From Apoda limacodes (lineage: Eukaryota; Arthropoda; Insecta; Lepidoptera; Limacodidae), in NCBI GenBank assembly GCA_946406115.1, contig OX291542.1, positions 22,641,321-22,705,320 of the forward strand: a stretch of DNA of 64,000 nt, in the 5' to 3' direction. Numbering within the stretch: the stretch's first letter is position 1; every line of letters begins with the position of its first letter. Below the pieces are notes generated by a model that worked only from the letters and a program-made list of their open reading frames with translations, was not told the origin of the DNA and made no database searches. The translations under genes and the position numbers were made by a program. Below are positions 10,608-23,500 of the stretch, in pieces.

Positions 10608-13181
10608 CTTGTGATTTTCATCCCGCGTCGCATCGCTCACCCGCGCTATTTTACTTTTTGCTCGGTTTCTAAGGCATGTCGCTCTGGTACGCGTCGCGAC
10701 TCCAGTATATGAGCACACTGCCTTTTCTCCCTACAAAATTCAGATACGGCCGCTTGTGCGTCTGCGCCTCGACGCCGCCTCGTTTCTTGCTCGTGTGGGC
10801 GACGGTCCTGACGTAGCCTGATTTTAAATATCCTACCTCACTCAATTTTTTTTTAAAATCTGACTGGTACTTCCAAAAATTAGCGCGTTCAAACAAAAAT
10901 ACATACAATCCCTTTAGCTTTATTGTATTAGTACAGATAAGGGTTCCGCCGTTTTTTTTTTATTTCAGGCGTACAGAACCCTAAAATCTAGAAAAGTCGG
11001 ATCTGACATTAGTTCTTTAGTATTTTACAATGAGTTTAGTTTAAATACAGACCAAACAGTCAATGCAACACAAAAACCTAGTACCTAACCAATTACTTGT
11101 TAATTTAAACTTCAAAAATATTTGCAATAATTATAAATGCAACATGAGTCAATGGCTAATGAAAATCTCATGACAAGACAAAAACTATATATAGTGGTAC
11201 CACAACCTTAACTTTCATTTCAATAATAGTCAGCCATCAAAACGCGTCTAGACAGATTAATTGTGAGGTGCGGCGCACAACGAGACGGGGGACTGGACGA
11301 ATGGCAATTCGGTATCTGTCCAGCCAGCAATGCAAATTTGTCGCGGCGTCTTGAATGTCTGTCTAGACGCTGTCGTATTTTTCTTCAACAACAAACTGAC
11401 CGACTGTATGAGTAAAATGAATGTTAGTACTTTAATTCCATTTACTTATGGCACGTCTCTTACATTAATGCATACAAAAAAAACTCAGGCGTTGGAGTCG
11501 GCTAATAAAATAGGATACTATTCACAACTTACAGTGATAAGTACTAAAATCCCAGTGAGGTACTATAACCCTATTAGCTTAAGTAAAACTACATTAACTT
11601 GTGAAACATAAGAGGTGAACGGAGATAGAAAAAAATATTACATAATTATATATGAACTAATTAATAACATATAAGCTAATATCGTCAATTATAAAAATGG
11701 ACGTAGTAAGGATATTTCTTTTATTTAATCTTTCTTCTAAATCTGATTTAAAATAACATTAATAAGAACTGTATTTAAAGGCAGGCCCAAAGTAAAGACT
11801 TTATTCGAGTCTTGTCCACCTCATCTAGATGGTATACAAAAAAATTAGTTATATCACAGCTTAATAAACACACATCTAGAAAACTCCATACAAAATACAC
11901 GACCGCCCGATGTTCGTACCGTTAGCAAGCGCTCGGAACTACGCGAGCATCCCATACAAAAGCAGATATAACTTCTGTGTCACGCCTAGTAAGGTGTTCG
12001 CACTTAGCTGTGTTGTTATTTGGTACGACTAGTGCGTGTTAACTAGGTGTGTGTTTATTGATCTGTGCTTATACTATGGCGAGCAAAACAAAGCAGTTGT
12101 TGTAATTAACACGCCAGCTCTAAGGTCTCATTTACACAGGAAAGTGACTTATATATTTTTTTCAAAACTCTTTACTGAATGCATCAGATACCAACCTACG
12201 CTTCATACACGCAATCATAGAATTCACCCCATTATTACCAGTTTCCGAAAGATAACAAGGAGTCAGAAAGTAAAAATTTTTTTTAGATAATTTTTTTATT
12301 TTTATTAGATATATTCCTTGTGCAAATAAGAACAAGCTGTCGCTCATAATGTTTGTCATGTGTGTCAGAATAAGAATATTATATATATTATATAATAAGC
12401 AGAATATTCGGCTAACAAATATGAAAGTATAGTATACACGGCCACAATTAAAAGTATACCATGTGTATTCGGCGCATTTCAGCCACAAAATTATAGTTAA
12501 AAAATTACTTTACATTTCCATTGGCAGATTTTTTTAATATCCAAATAAACATTTAATAAACAGGATTATTCGATCGATGGATGTTTAAAAGTGGATAACA
12601 AGATAATAATAAAACTTCAAACGGTTCAAAATCCTAATGGTGTGTGGCTCTCTGTACTATGTTAGAGACACTAGAATGCTAGAACTTTCAATCAACCAGA
12701 AATATGTTATTATAGAATAAGATTTTTCGATTATTCCAATGTCATGCAAGTGAAAACATAATATAATTTTACCCACCCTCTCATACGTTCAAACTTTACC
12801 TTTTATCTAATGGACTAATATACTCATTTACTATAACTTTAAGATATCGACGTCAGTCACATATACTTACAGAATTTCAGTGGTAAGTACGCAATGTTTT
12901 GAATACTTAAACAATATTATTACATCAATACTACAATTAAATTTGTAATCATGTAATATGAAACAAAATATACATTAAAGTGACAATTAACAATATAAAA
13001 AAGGGCAGAACCAAGTTTAATAAAGCATGATAATATTCTAAGAACTATTTGAAGGTCACACAAAGTCCAGGAACGAACAAGCACTAAGGGCCGAAGCAGA
13101 CTCGAACGCCGCGACTGGAGTTTGCAGGTGTGCGGGTTACGGTAGTGTTTAAACACGGCACCGAGCTTCGGAAAACAACTA
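10608..13181. other. Intergenic spacer
   Basis: No supportable gene. Short open frames have low-complexity or AT-driven composition. A 10980-11000 block resembles the end of the GGAACCCT repeat (CAGAACCCTAAA). Confidence 0.4.
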
Positions 13182-13602
13182 AGGGCGCGTTCGTTTTGGG
13201 ATTAAGAGTTCCCACGATACATACTTTTCACACTTTTGACAACACCAGTTTTACCACCAACACCTATCGTTCGTGTAGCTTTGAAACGTTACTTACAAAA
13301 TTTTTGATTACAAAAAGAACGGTTGACGCACACACACTACGATAATACACACACACATACTACCATAAACAATGAATATGTTTAGGCAGTTTGATAGATT
13401 ACCACAAAAACCCCACCTTCAGACACGGGTTTCGGTGGCACAAGTGACAAAAATAACAAAAATATCGTAAACAAACGCATGACAGATTGTTACAGATGAT
13501 ACTAAAATGTTAATATTTTTGACACCAATGCACAACCAACGGATGACAGATAACAAAGTAAACAAAAATAATGATTCTGCATCCCAAAACGAACGCGCCT
13601 TT
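13182..13602. mobile_element. MITE with 20-bp inverted termini
   Basis: The left end GGCGCGTTCGTTTTGGGAT (13184-13202) is repeated exactly in inverted orientation at 13581-13599. The roughly 420-bp interior has no open frame of note. It lies just downstream of the STT3B 3' end. Target duplication not clear. Confidence 0.6.
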
Positions 13603-14084
13603 CGTCGTCGGTCGTCGATACCAAAAGTATTGTGTGTGCCGAGACCCTAATATAGTCAACATAGAAGATTCGAAGTATGACAAAAAGTGTCCAGAAACAA
13701 AAAAAATATAGGTTATAAAGGCAACATCATAGAAAATCGTTTTAAAATGTATTTCAAACCGGGTCTTGGCAACTAAATTTTTGGGATTGGAAACTGTTTA
13801 TGACAAGAAATGAATCATTTTTTTATACAAATACGTCATTATAGTTGTGTTTTATAATTTTTATATTAAATATGTTAATTGTTAAAATTAAAACTTTACA
13901 CTCTACTACTAAGTTCTATTATTTTAGTTTTTTTTACATCTTTACAATTTATAGTAACGCGATAGAAGTTGTAGATTTATTAGTTGTTTTGGTTTCAAAA
14001 ATCCTGAATTAAAAGCCCAGAAATAAAAATATACCATCACGACTCTTTATCTCTGAAGGGATGGTCAGAGATATTACGTATACG
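13603..14084. other. STT3B downstream region / possible 3' UTR
   Basis: AT-rich. Minus-strand AATAAA at about 13976-13981 could be the STT3B cleavage signal. Nothing else seen. Confidence 0.35.
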
Positions 14085-14285
14085 TATGACTGATGGTATT
14101 TCGTCGTAATAGGTGTTGTAAGCCTATTGCCGTACCGGGCACATATGCACGCACGTGACAGCTTTACAATTTCATGCATTGCAGCAATATTGGCTGCCCT
14201 TACCGGGACACGAAACCAGGACCTTTGACATAACAGACCAACATACTATTTCTTGCGCCAATAGCTCTTGTGTTGTAAATTGTAG
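14085..14285 (-). repeat. tRNA-derived SINE copy (family D)
   Basis: On the minus strand, CAAAGGTCCTGGTTTCGTGT followed by CCCGGTAAGGGCAGCC matches a common lepidopteran SINE with a tRNA-like B box. The A-box-like part is TTGGCGCAAGAAATAG. A related head is at 17555-17690. It may lie in the STT3B 3' UTR. Confidence 0.55.
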
Positions 14286-14468
14286 TGAAACGCTGTCCAG
14301 AGTTCTTCAGTATAAATAAAATTTAAGGAACCAAAAATAAGAAAATTTAAAAAATAACAGAGCAAAAACTGTCAGCATATACTAAAACATTGCATATTTA
14401 CCACTGATATGCCATTATACATACACAGAGTAGTTCTGTGTAATTTGTGGCGGACTTACACCAGGTCG

Positions 14469-14546
14469 TCACTCCAATCGGCTGACCTTCTTGCCTTTGA
14501 CCACGGTTGGCTTATTTTTAATCATACCTTTTCTTCTCCGCGTAGT
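14469..14546 (-). CDS. STT3B: STT3B exon 14 (stop codon)
   Basis: Residues 745-769 and stop. [20 protein letters not shown] then VSRLE and TGA at 14469-14471. The lysine-rich tail is usual for STT3B. The nearest canonical minus-strand AATAAA I see downstream is near 13976-13981, so the 3' UTR may be about 500 nt. Confidence 0.85.
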   Translation of the reverse strand, partial: TTRRRKGMIKNKPTVVKGKKVSRLE

Positions 14547-17500
14547 CTGCCGAAACAAAAATTATTATAAATACTTTTATGTTAAACCTGATTTAAAAGT
14601 GACCGCCCCCTGTTTGTACGTACATCGTTTTGCCCTGGTCGAGTAAGTGAATAGCTGAAAACGGAAAGCTTCCAGCCGCGAACTTACCATTCCACCTTTC
14701 TATATTTTTTTTATATTGAATTCCCGTGTTGATGGTTGGCCATAAAAAGCATATAGATTCATGAAATGCCAGTTAATTATTGAATAGTTTTTTTTTGTCA
14801 TAACACCCTGGCATTGCATAAATTGTAAATGAATTTTGCCATTGGTACCGAACTATGGTAAACAGCGATTATTTGCGATACATAATAAAAGGGCATTTTA
14901 AGGGGTGAAACTTTTTATAGTTAAAGATATTTAGTGTGACGCAGTTTGTATACTACAAAAAAAGTTTGTATACTACAAAAAAAAACGTCGGATTCGCCTT
15001 AATGGGACGAACCGGGGCTGAAAGATGATCTACGTTTTGTAAAATGTTTCTGACCGAGCGTTCTATTATTCTCTTACCAGACCTGGGTAAAACGCCATGT
15101 GTCTTCTCACTAGTTAACGCAAATAAAAAACCACTATTATACCATATTTTCATGCATTTACAAACAACCAACGACAAGACAAGACAAATATCCTTTGTTG
15201 CACTGATTTACGGAATTAAACTTAAATTTATGTACAATAGGCGATTTCTACCAGATTACTTCAATCACAACAACAAACATTACAACAAACAAATAAATTT
15301 CTTTTTTGAAACAAGGATTAATTCATATAATTGTAAACTGTAAAAGTAAAGCTTTACTATTTAATATTTTTGATGTATAAAGTAAAATAGCTAAACTTTA
15401 GGTCAACATGATGACATACAAATGTGTAACAAATTTAGAACGTCACGGACATACGAATAAAGCTAATTAAAAAATAAAAGGTTCTCAAAACTGAACACAA
15501 AACAAAAACAGTTTATACGTCTTAACTCGAAATACTGAACGTTGCAAATAAAAAAAAAGTACAAAAAATTTACTGAGACATACACAAATTCTTTTATAAA
15601 CATGACACATGCAAAGTACAACCAACGATACATGACAATAGTATTATTGAAAAATTACCGTAGATCCGGCATCAAAGGCAGTCTGCAAACCAAAGTAAAA
15701 CAATTGCTTAGAAGACCCTTAACATGATGGTATTAACAATTTCCGCCATATTTTATACTAGCCAAAAAAATAACGTAACACCTATGTGCCCTCCGACATA
15801 AAATGTTGATCATATCAATCTATTAATGATATAATTATTAGTTATTTAAATACTGTTATTCTTACCTTTTTGGACATGGCACTACCGGACGATATCGTCC
15901 TTTTGGAAATTGGAATTCGTGGACGATTGAACTCATCTGGTTTTTTGACCCTGAAAATTAAAAAAAAAACTATAATTGACAATGCGTATAAGGAAGCTAC
16001 ATTAGAGAGTTACAAAAGTGTTTAAACATTGTAAACCATAGTATAAATAAGGATAGTGACTGATCTTCATGTATGGTCACATGAGCACTTACCATGTACA
16101 CAGACTCCTTCCTACACATAGATTTTACTACACTCCCAAGTGTGCTTGTCCCCTGTACAGTGGCTTTTGGTAGAGACACAAAATACAGCGCAAATAAGTG
16201 CGAAAGAAATACCGAATCCATAGTGCTGACGCCTCTCTATTGGACTTGAGATCCTTTCTTAGAAAGTTCTCCTACTGGTATACTGTAGTGAAGACTTACT
16301 GACATGTGCCTTTTTGCGAGATAAAATCAAATCCGTGAGGGCTAGGACTAAAGTAATCGACATCGAATAGTTAGCAAGCTGACAAGGGGCAGGTTACATT
16401 GCTCACCGAAACGCTAAACGATGGGGAAGGGTTCTAGTGTGGCAACTTATCTAGTAGAAGGCTATCCTCCAACCAGGTCAGCAAAAGGTTTTGGGTTCAA
16501 GCTACAGGTAGCCAGTAGATGCAAGGAACCGGCCGTTGTGGAATCGTATGAGGGAAGCCTACGTTCAGCAGAGGACGTTTTCCGACTCAAAACTCAACTG
16601 ACTAAAGATAATTATACCAAGAAAAAAAAAAGTGTAATTTAATTGACATGTTTGTTTGTGGAGGAGTAAAGAACTCTTGATTAGCAGAAATCATTAGTGT
16701 TTTTTAACAAATTTTGGGTATTAATATTAATTAAGAGAATTAGTTAATATTAAGATACTAAAAAAACGTTTTGAATAAAAAAAAAAAACTCATAGTAAGT
16801 GAGAAATAGTATAATTATAATATAATGTAACACAAAAAAGGCGTTCGATAAAAAGGAGTCTATAGTTCTTAAAAATTTAGTCTACTAATATTGGCCGCTT
16901 GTGACTACACACACAATCTACCATAATGCCAGGATCGTAGCAAGTGGAAGTCTGCGGACTACGGATGACACATACTGGTAACAGTTGTTAATTAAATACT
17001 AAATAGGCACATACCTGTATATCCTAACAAGCCAATGCTCTGAAGTATAAGCCTCCTCGAGGTATTTTAGACTGAATCCGCGATTCCCGGGCAAAGCCCC
17101 TCGCGTTCTGTCGTAACCGGGGGGGCTACCACCGCTATCGTACCTGACAAACAATACAATGCATTAAAATACACAGACATGTAATAAACCACCATACATA
17201 ATATATACATTAATTTACAAACTATGTTGTAATAAACCACTTTATAACCAATCTATATATTCGCAAATCGGCAGGGAATTAATTCTCACACCTTAGAACC
17301 TAAATGATCACTTAAGGGTTTCAGGGGTACTTCCGGGGGCAAACTCTAAAGTTGTAGAATGAACTTTCTGCTGAAAATATTCTCTAGGGGACAGGCTACG
17401 GTGATCGCTTAACATCAGAGAAGCTATATGGTTATTTGCTACCTAGGCGTTTTTTCTACTAAAAAGAGCCGACAAGAAAATCAGTAAAAAAACTACTACA

Positions 17501-20500
17501 GTAATCTTTTCTTTGCCTGTACAACAGACACTAAGGTATCCCCTAAGATATCCCTCAAACGTGATAGGTGGTGAGCCTATCGCCGTGCCGAGTTTTAAAC
17601 TAGAGTCGAACCTAACCGGGAATGGAAACCGGGACCTTTGACAGCCTAATGCTCTACCCTACCACTGCGCCACACGGTCCTGTACAACAGAGTATAAAAT
17701 TGATCTGACACGTATAGTTTACTAACCTGTAATATGATAATTTATACATAAGACAGTTTAACATAGTTTTCGATCCCTCCGCGTCTATTCTATATTCTCC
17801 TCTTTCCGTGAAGTATTCGGGTTCCTGTGAATAAGGAAAAAAATACATAAGTGAATATAATTAAAACAGGTAAAAGAATATATAAAAACAAACGATAGAA
17901 AACGATAAAATCTTAATTTGGTAATAATTGTAGTAACGTACAGAAGTCTTACTCTAGTCAGACACAACGCGTAACTATTATGTAAAATAAATAAATAAAA
18001 CATCTACAGAAATGTACCTAAATCATAAAGTCGAAAAATAAACAAGAAATTTGAATCTTATTGATACACGCCGGGGATCGAACATCCGTCCCTGCGAAGG
18101 CGATATCTTCCAAACTACCGCTTTAGCCTACTCTTTCACTTCGCCAACGGTTGCGTACGAAAATGTTCGAGCGTAGTTATTATTGCTCCGAAGCTTCGCG
18201 CTATAGTTACATACGTACAACGATCAATTTAATACGCGCAAGTACATACGGTGACAGACACACCAGCGAAATGCATGTAATGCTATTTTAAAAACCGATC
18301 AAGTGCGAGTCGAACTCCTACGATGATGGTTATTAGCCTAATAAAAATTACTAACCTTTCCCAAGAATTGGGCTATCAAATGCAAAAAGCTATTTTCCGA
18401 ATATGGTATCTGGTGGATTCTGGTAGTTCCAGTTATAAGCGCATTTAAACAAACCCTTTGGCTTTTTTATACTAGTATAGATAAGCATTTATCTCGTTTG
18501 ATGTGATACTTACGTGGATTTCCTGAGGATGCTCTCCTTCAGCAATTCGCACCATCCAGATAAACTTGTTAATGTCGTCACCCGAGTAGCCAATTGCTCC
18601 GCCAAATATAACCAATACGTAGTCCACATCTAGCGAAGTCATTATTTTGTACGCTGCACTTTCATTACTGGCCATCGCTTTACCCACTAAGGCTATGTGG
18701 GAATTGTTCCAAGTATTATTGTCAACTAGAGTTGTACGATTACCCATTCCTGCTATCTGTAGAGGAAAATAAATAATTAAACAAAAAATATTTATAGGGG
18801 ATACCCGGTTGGAGCATGTACCTTTTGCTATGTATTGTGTATTAAACTTGAGTGAAATGCTGAAAACCCTACCAAACAGACGCGACCGAAAAGACGCAAT
18901 TTGGGTCATATGTAACCTAACCTTCAGAATTATCTGTTGAAATGTTTGTTTCCATTGCGCACCATGTAAGTTTCTGCGTGGGAGTGGCAGTATTGTGAAT
19001 GAGAAAAACATACGAAATAATTATAGTGCCGCTTTTTACACAGGCATGTTTGTGACGTAGCAAAAAGTGTCGGACACTTTTTTCAGCCTCGCTCTTATTC
19101 GCCAAGCGTCTGGAGTGTACGTTGCGATAGACTTATAAAATTTTGATATTACATATCTTATAGTGGAAGTTACAGATATGACTGCGCTATATACCTGATA
19201 TCCATAATCCCACCAGGACATAACCCTAGCATCTTCGGCGGTGTTCTGAGCTAACCAACCATAAGCTTCTCTGAAGTCGTCCAAGATTTTACGCGTTCTG
19301 AAAACATGTTTGATGTGGTGTGCATTAAAAAATACATAGCTATATGTCAAATTATAAAACAGATTTATTTTAATAATAAATGAATATGTGCCTCATATTA
19401 CTTTACTAAAGCACGGACGCGAAGCACGAAGAATTTCGTATAGTGACCGGTCACTATTTGTCTCTATAGCGCGCGCATAATTGCCGTCGCGCTCGCACAG
19501 ATGCAGTGATCGTCGTCATCAGAAATTTTAAATCTTTAAACTATGGTATAAAGTTTATACATTTTTTTTTTCATATACTCAAATTTTACAAACATATAGA
19601 ACCGAGTGTTGGTCACATGTTTATTTAACTCAGTAGCGTATATTGAGACACTTCAGATTTAAATGCTTCGTTATGATTAAAACCTAATAAATGTAAATAA
19701 TATATAATAAATTAATGTACTCAAATACCCATAATCTATGCAATTTTTTGTATAATAAATATATTTACAGTTTTGTTTTCTTTCACGACGATTTCGCAAT
19801 ATTTTAAAATATCATACTTTATCAAAAATTGTTTTGACCACTGAACACAGGCTAAAAGGTCAATGTACGAAATTCTTCATGCGTCGCGTCCGTGCTTAAC
19901 TAATATAATAAATGCGACAATTAGTCAGTCAATATGTTCGTTACTTCTTCACACCATGTAAACTGAACAAATTCGACTGAAATTTTGAATGAAAATAGCT
20001 TTAAAATAACACAGGCTTTTTATCATTTTAACTGAAAATTTACTACAACCGATTAACTATAACCAAATTTCTATAGCTACAGCTAAAGCTTGCAATATAG
20101 AGCTTCGTTACTATAATCAAGTTGACGTAGGAATCCTACGCCGATAACCGAACTTAGCACAGACGGGCTAAGCTAGTAAAAGATATACTTAATAAGTATA
20201 AATAAATTTGAAGAATTAAGAAAACAACAGTTTTAAGGTGGCAATGCGTGACATGGGTTTCATTTGAAGTTCTCTTCACTACGGCTGTGTTTTTTCAACT
20301 CACCCGTCACTTCCGTAGCTAGCGAGCACGATGCTAGGGCTGGAGTACGCGTTGGACGTGGCCCACGTGCAGTGCACAGAGAACAGCATCAGTAGTATCA
20401 TGAACGCAATGAGCGTGCCCGAACGCACGTTCATTCCTAAGCCCGTCTCTCCTGGCTGTGTAGGGTCGTGCGTGCGCTTCTTTAGCTTTCCAGCCTGGGT

Positions 20501-23500
20501 GTTAGCAATATAATATGCAAAATAGTATACAGACAACAATACACATATAAACCATTGGCATTTCTTTGGCCTTAAATTAGGTTACCTTATATGGTAGTGA
20601 TCAAAATCAAAAATAACACAAACAGGCATCTATATCTAATCCGGAATTTGATTAATATTCTAGGTTTCAGTCTGCAAAAAAATAACTACCCAAGGGTATT
20701 TATAATATTACGGTAAGGTATCTAATATTTAATAAAATAGTACGTTATTTTGTTAAGCTGAATCTTTAAAATACTAATTATTCACTCTGACATCATCAAA
20801 AATTAAATCTAAAGCGCCACTTTCAAAAGAAAATTACTAAAAATAGTCCATTAAATTCAATTTGTGAAACAAGATTTAATAATAAAATCAGATATTACCT
20901 TTCAAACCTTGGTTAAGATATGTAAATAACCAGAATGTATTTAAAATAAAGAAAATTTATTTTGTACTGAGTGTTGAAGCCATTTACTTTTTTCTTCGTG
21001 TGCAATATAAGATTTATTTTGCACTGCCATCTGTATTAAAAAATAGCAGTTCATTTCGTATCAACTAACATTTTGTCAGTCTATACATAACCACCAGACG
21101 AATGGTAACCGTAATCAGAGCAAGAGGGGGAAACACTCGTTATTAATTTTGCTTTAATTTTATTGTTAAATCATTTAATGCTTACTTTTTTTTATTTTTT
21201 GTGATGGTTCATAATCATCTGAAAATTTCACTTATTTCAAATTTCTTTATTTTTCAATAAAAAATAACGAAGACTTTTCAAAGTCGTTGTTAAAAGATGT
21301 TAATCAATTTGTTATTTTGTGTCTAATAACATTTTCGTCAAATATATGCGTTATTATCTCATAGTCTCACTTTTTTTTCTGTTCCGCTAATTGTACCGGT
21401 GTGTATATAAATTTAAAACTTAGAAAACCCTTATTGATCGATGCCTCTGAAATATTTTTGTTTACTTTATAATACAGTATGATATCTACATCACATGTTT
21501 TGCAGCTGCGTAAATACCACGTAATGTTAAGATGTCATAATGTTTTAATTAAGGCTTTGTCATAATTATATTTGGCCTCTATTCGAGAATACAAATAAAA
21601 TAGGACATGTCAGGAATTTAAAATGTTTTTTTTTTTAACATTTTATAGACAGCTTACCTTTTTTTATAAAAATAGTATCTTATAGCATAAGTTTACAGTT
21701 TCGTAAATTATTAATCAATGTTTTGCTTAAATAACCTAAGTTTTTATTGAATTCATATATAATTTAATGAAAATCATTCATCATCATTCATTCGGTCATT
21801 TATAATTCATTGGTATGTTACACAATATGATAAAAACGCGTTTTGTTTGTAATTAAAAAAAATGTGTAACACAATTCGCATGAAAAAAATTACGTCACAT
21901 TCACCTTAAGTCAAAACAAACTCACCTTATCATAGAGATTCTTCGATTCGTCACTGTCAACAACCGGCACTGGTAGGTAATCCTCTCTTAGCATCAAGTC
22001 CAGTATAATGGAGAAGGCAATACCGGCCAGGACGCACACTACAGGCGTCAAGGTAAGCATCAGACGGACCATCACGCCAGCAAAGTAAACCGCACTTATA
22101 GCGTACAGCGCCACTAAAAAATATAAAAGTAAAAAAAATATTTTTTGACATTACACACAGCGCTGTTTGGCCCCAAAGTAACTAGAACTTGTGTTATGGG
22201 TGTTATGGGTACCAGACAACGGATACAAATACATTTATATTACTTTGTTTTTGTAAATACAAACATTTCATACATAAATACACCCAGACAAATATTTATA
22301 TTATGACATAAATGTTTGTACAGTGCGGGAATCGAACCCACACCCTCTGCACAGCAGTCAGTCACACTACCAACTAGGCTGCGAGAGAGAGTTCCTCCTA
22401 TTATATTGATTTCACAATTATGTTGATACTGAAAACAATAAACAACGAAGCCTTTTGTTTTTGAAGGCTGCCCACCCGGCGCAGATAGGTGATAAAACAT
22501 TAGTTGTTGCCGGTGGTTTCTTATTCATAAAGATTGATCTAAATGTATTGCACATTGGTCCTGTAGAGCTCGTAGTTTTCCATTGGTACACTTTGATGCA
22601 AACAGTATTGGAGCTGGCCATTTACTTTGAAACCCAGTATGAATCAGCTGAATCAGCACTAGAAAAGTGACGTGTTTCAGATGTGTGAACGTTATTACAA
22701 GGCAATATTATTTCCCAAATATCCGTGGGACCGGAGCATTACGCAGAAGGCAAATCGAGACTATTAGAAAATACCCAAAAATAACTATAGTTCAGACACT
22801 CTGGATTTGTCTGTGTTACAGCGATGGAGTCACTATCAGCATGCAAGACTAAAATAGTTTGTGAAACAAGGCTGTCACATACACTATGATGTGAGTGAGT
22901 ATCTCTAGCCTCTGGGGATCCCATTTTAGAGGTGGCACAGCCAGCAAAAGACAATATGTTAGTACGTATGTTCAATTATATTCGTAGCTCCGTATGCATT
23001 GCACGGTTATTTTAGTACCAAATTACAACTTAGATCGTTAACGTACAGACATACTGTCGAGTCTATATATTTTTCAATCAGAAAGACCATAACCCAGACA
23101 AAATGCTTGGACGTCAAAATAGCCACTGTACGGAACCCTAAATTTGGAACATATACGTCAACTTACGACATTTCAACACACATAACATAATGTAGTCAAT
23201 AAATACTGTGTCAGTCATAGCAAACTACCGTATAAATAATCTGTTCAATCGTCTGTAATTAAAGATTTATACTCCTTTTTAATTTTAACATCTTGTAACG
23301 TAGATATTTTTCACAGGCGGGTATTGTGTTATTGCCAACATACATTATGCATTCGCAAATAGAATGGGACAACATAATGAAATTCCAATAAAGATTTAAA
23401 TTTTATATATCAGGTAGGGGAGTAAGTATGTCATGTTTTGAATATACAGACTTAAAAATATAATCTATAATTTAAAAACATGACTTGTTTTATTTAAACA

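Noticed and set aside
12162..12488. 108-codon minus-strand open frame
   Set aside because: AT-driven composition, no recognisable domain, and no splice or promoter context.
18060..18145. tRNA gene on the minus strand
   Set aside because: The tRNA-like head has imperfect boxes and no closed cloverleaf by eye. SINE origin is more likely.
22320..22395. tRNA gene on the minus strand
   Set aside because: A and B boxes are present, but the sequence continues into the shared SINE tail and occurs again at 46680-46760. No acceptor-stem pairing of a real tRNA is evident.
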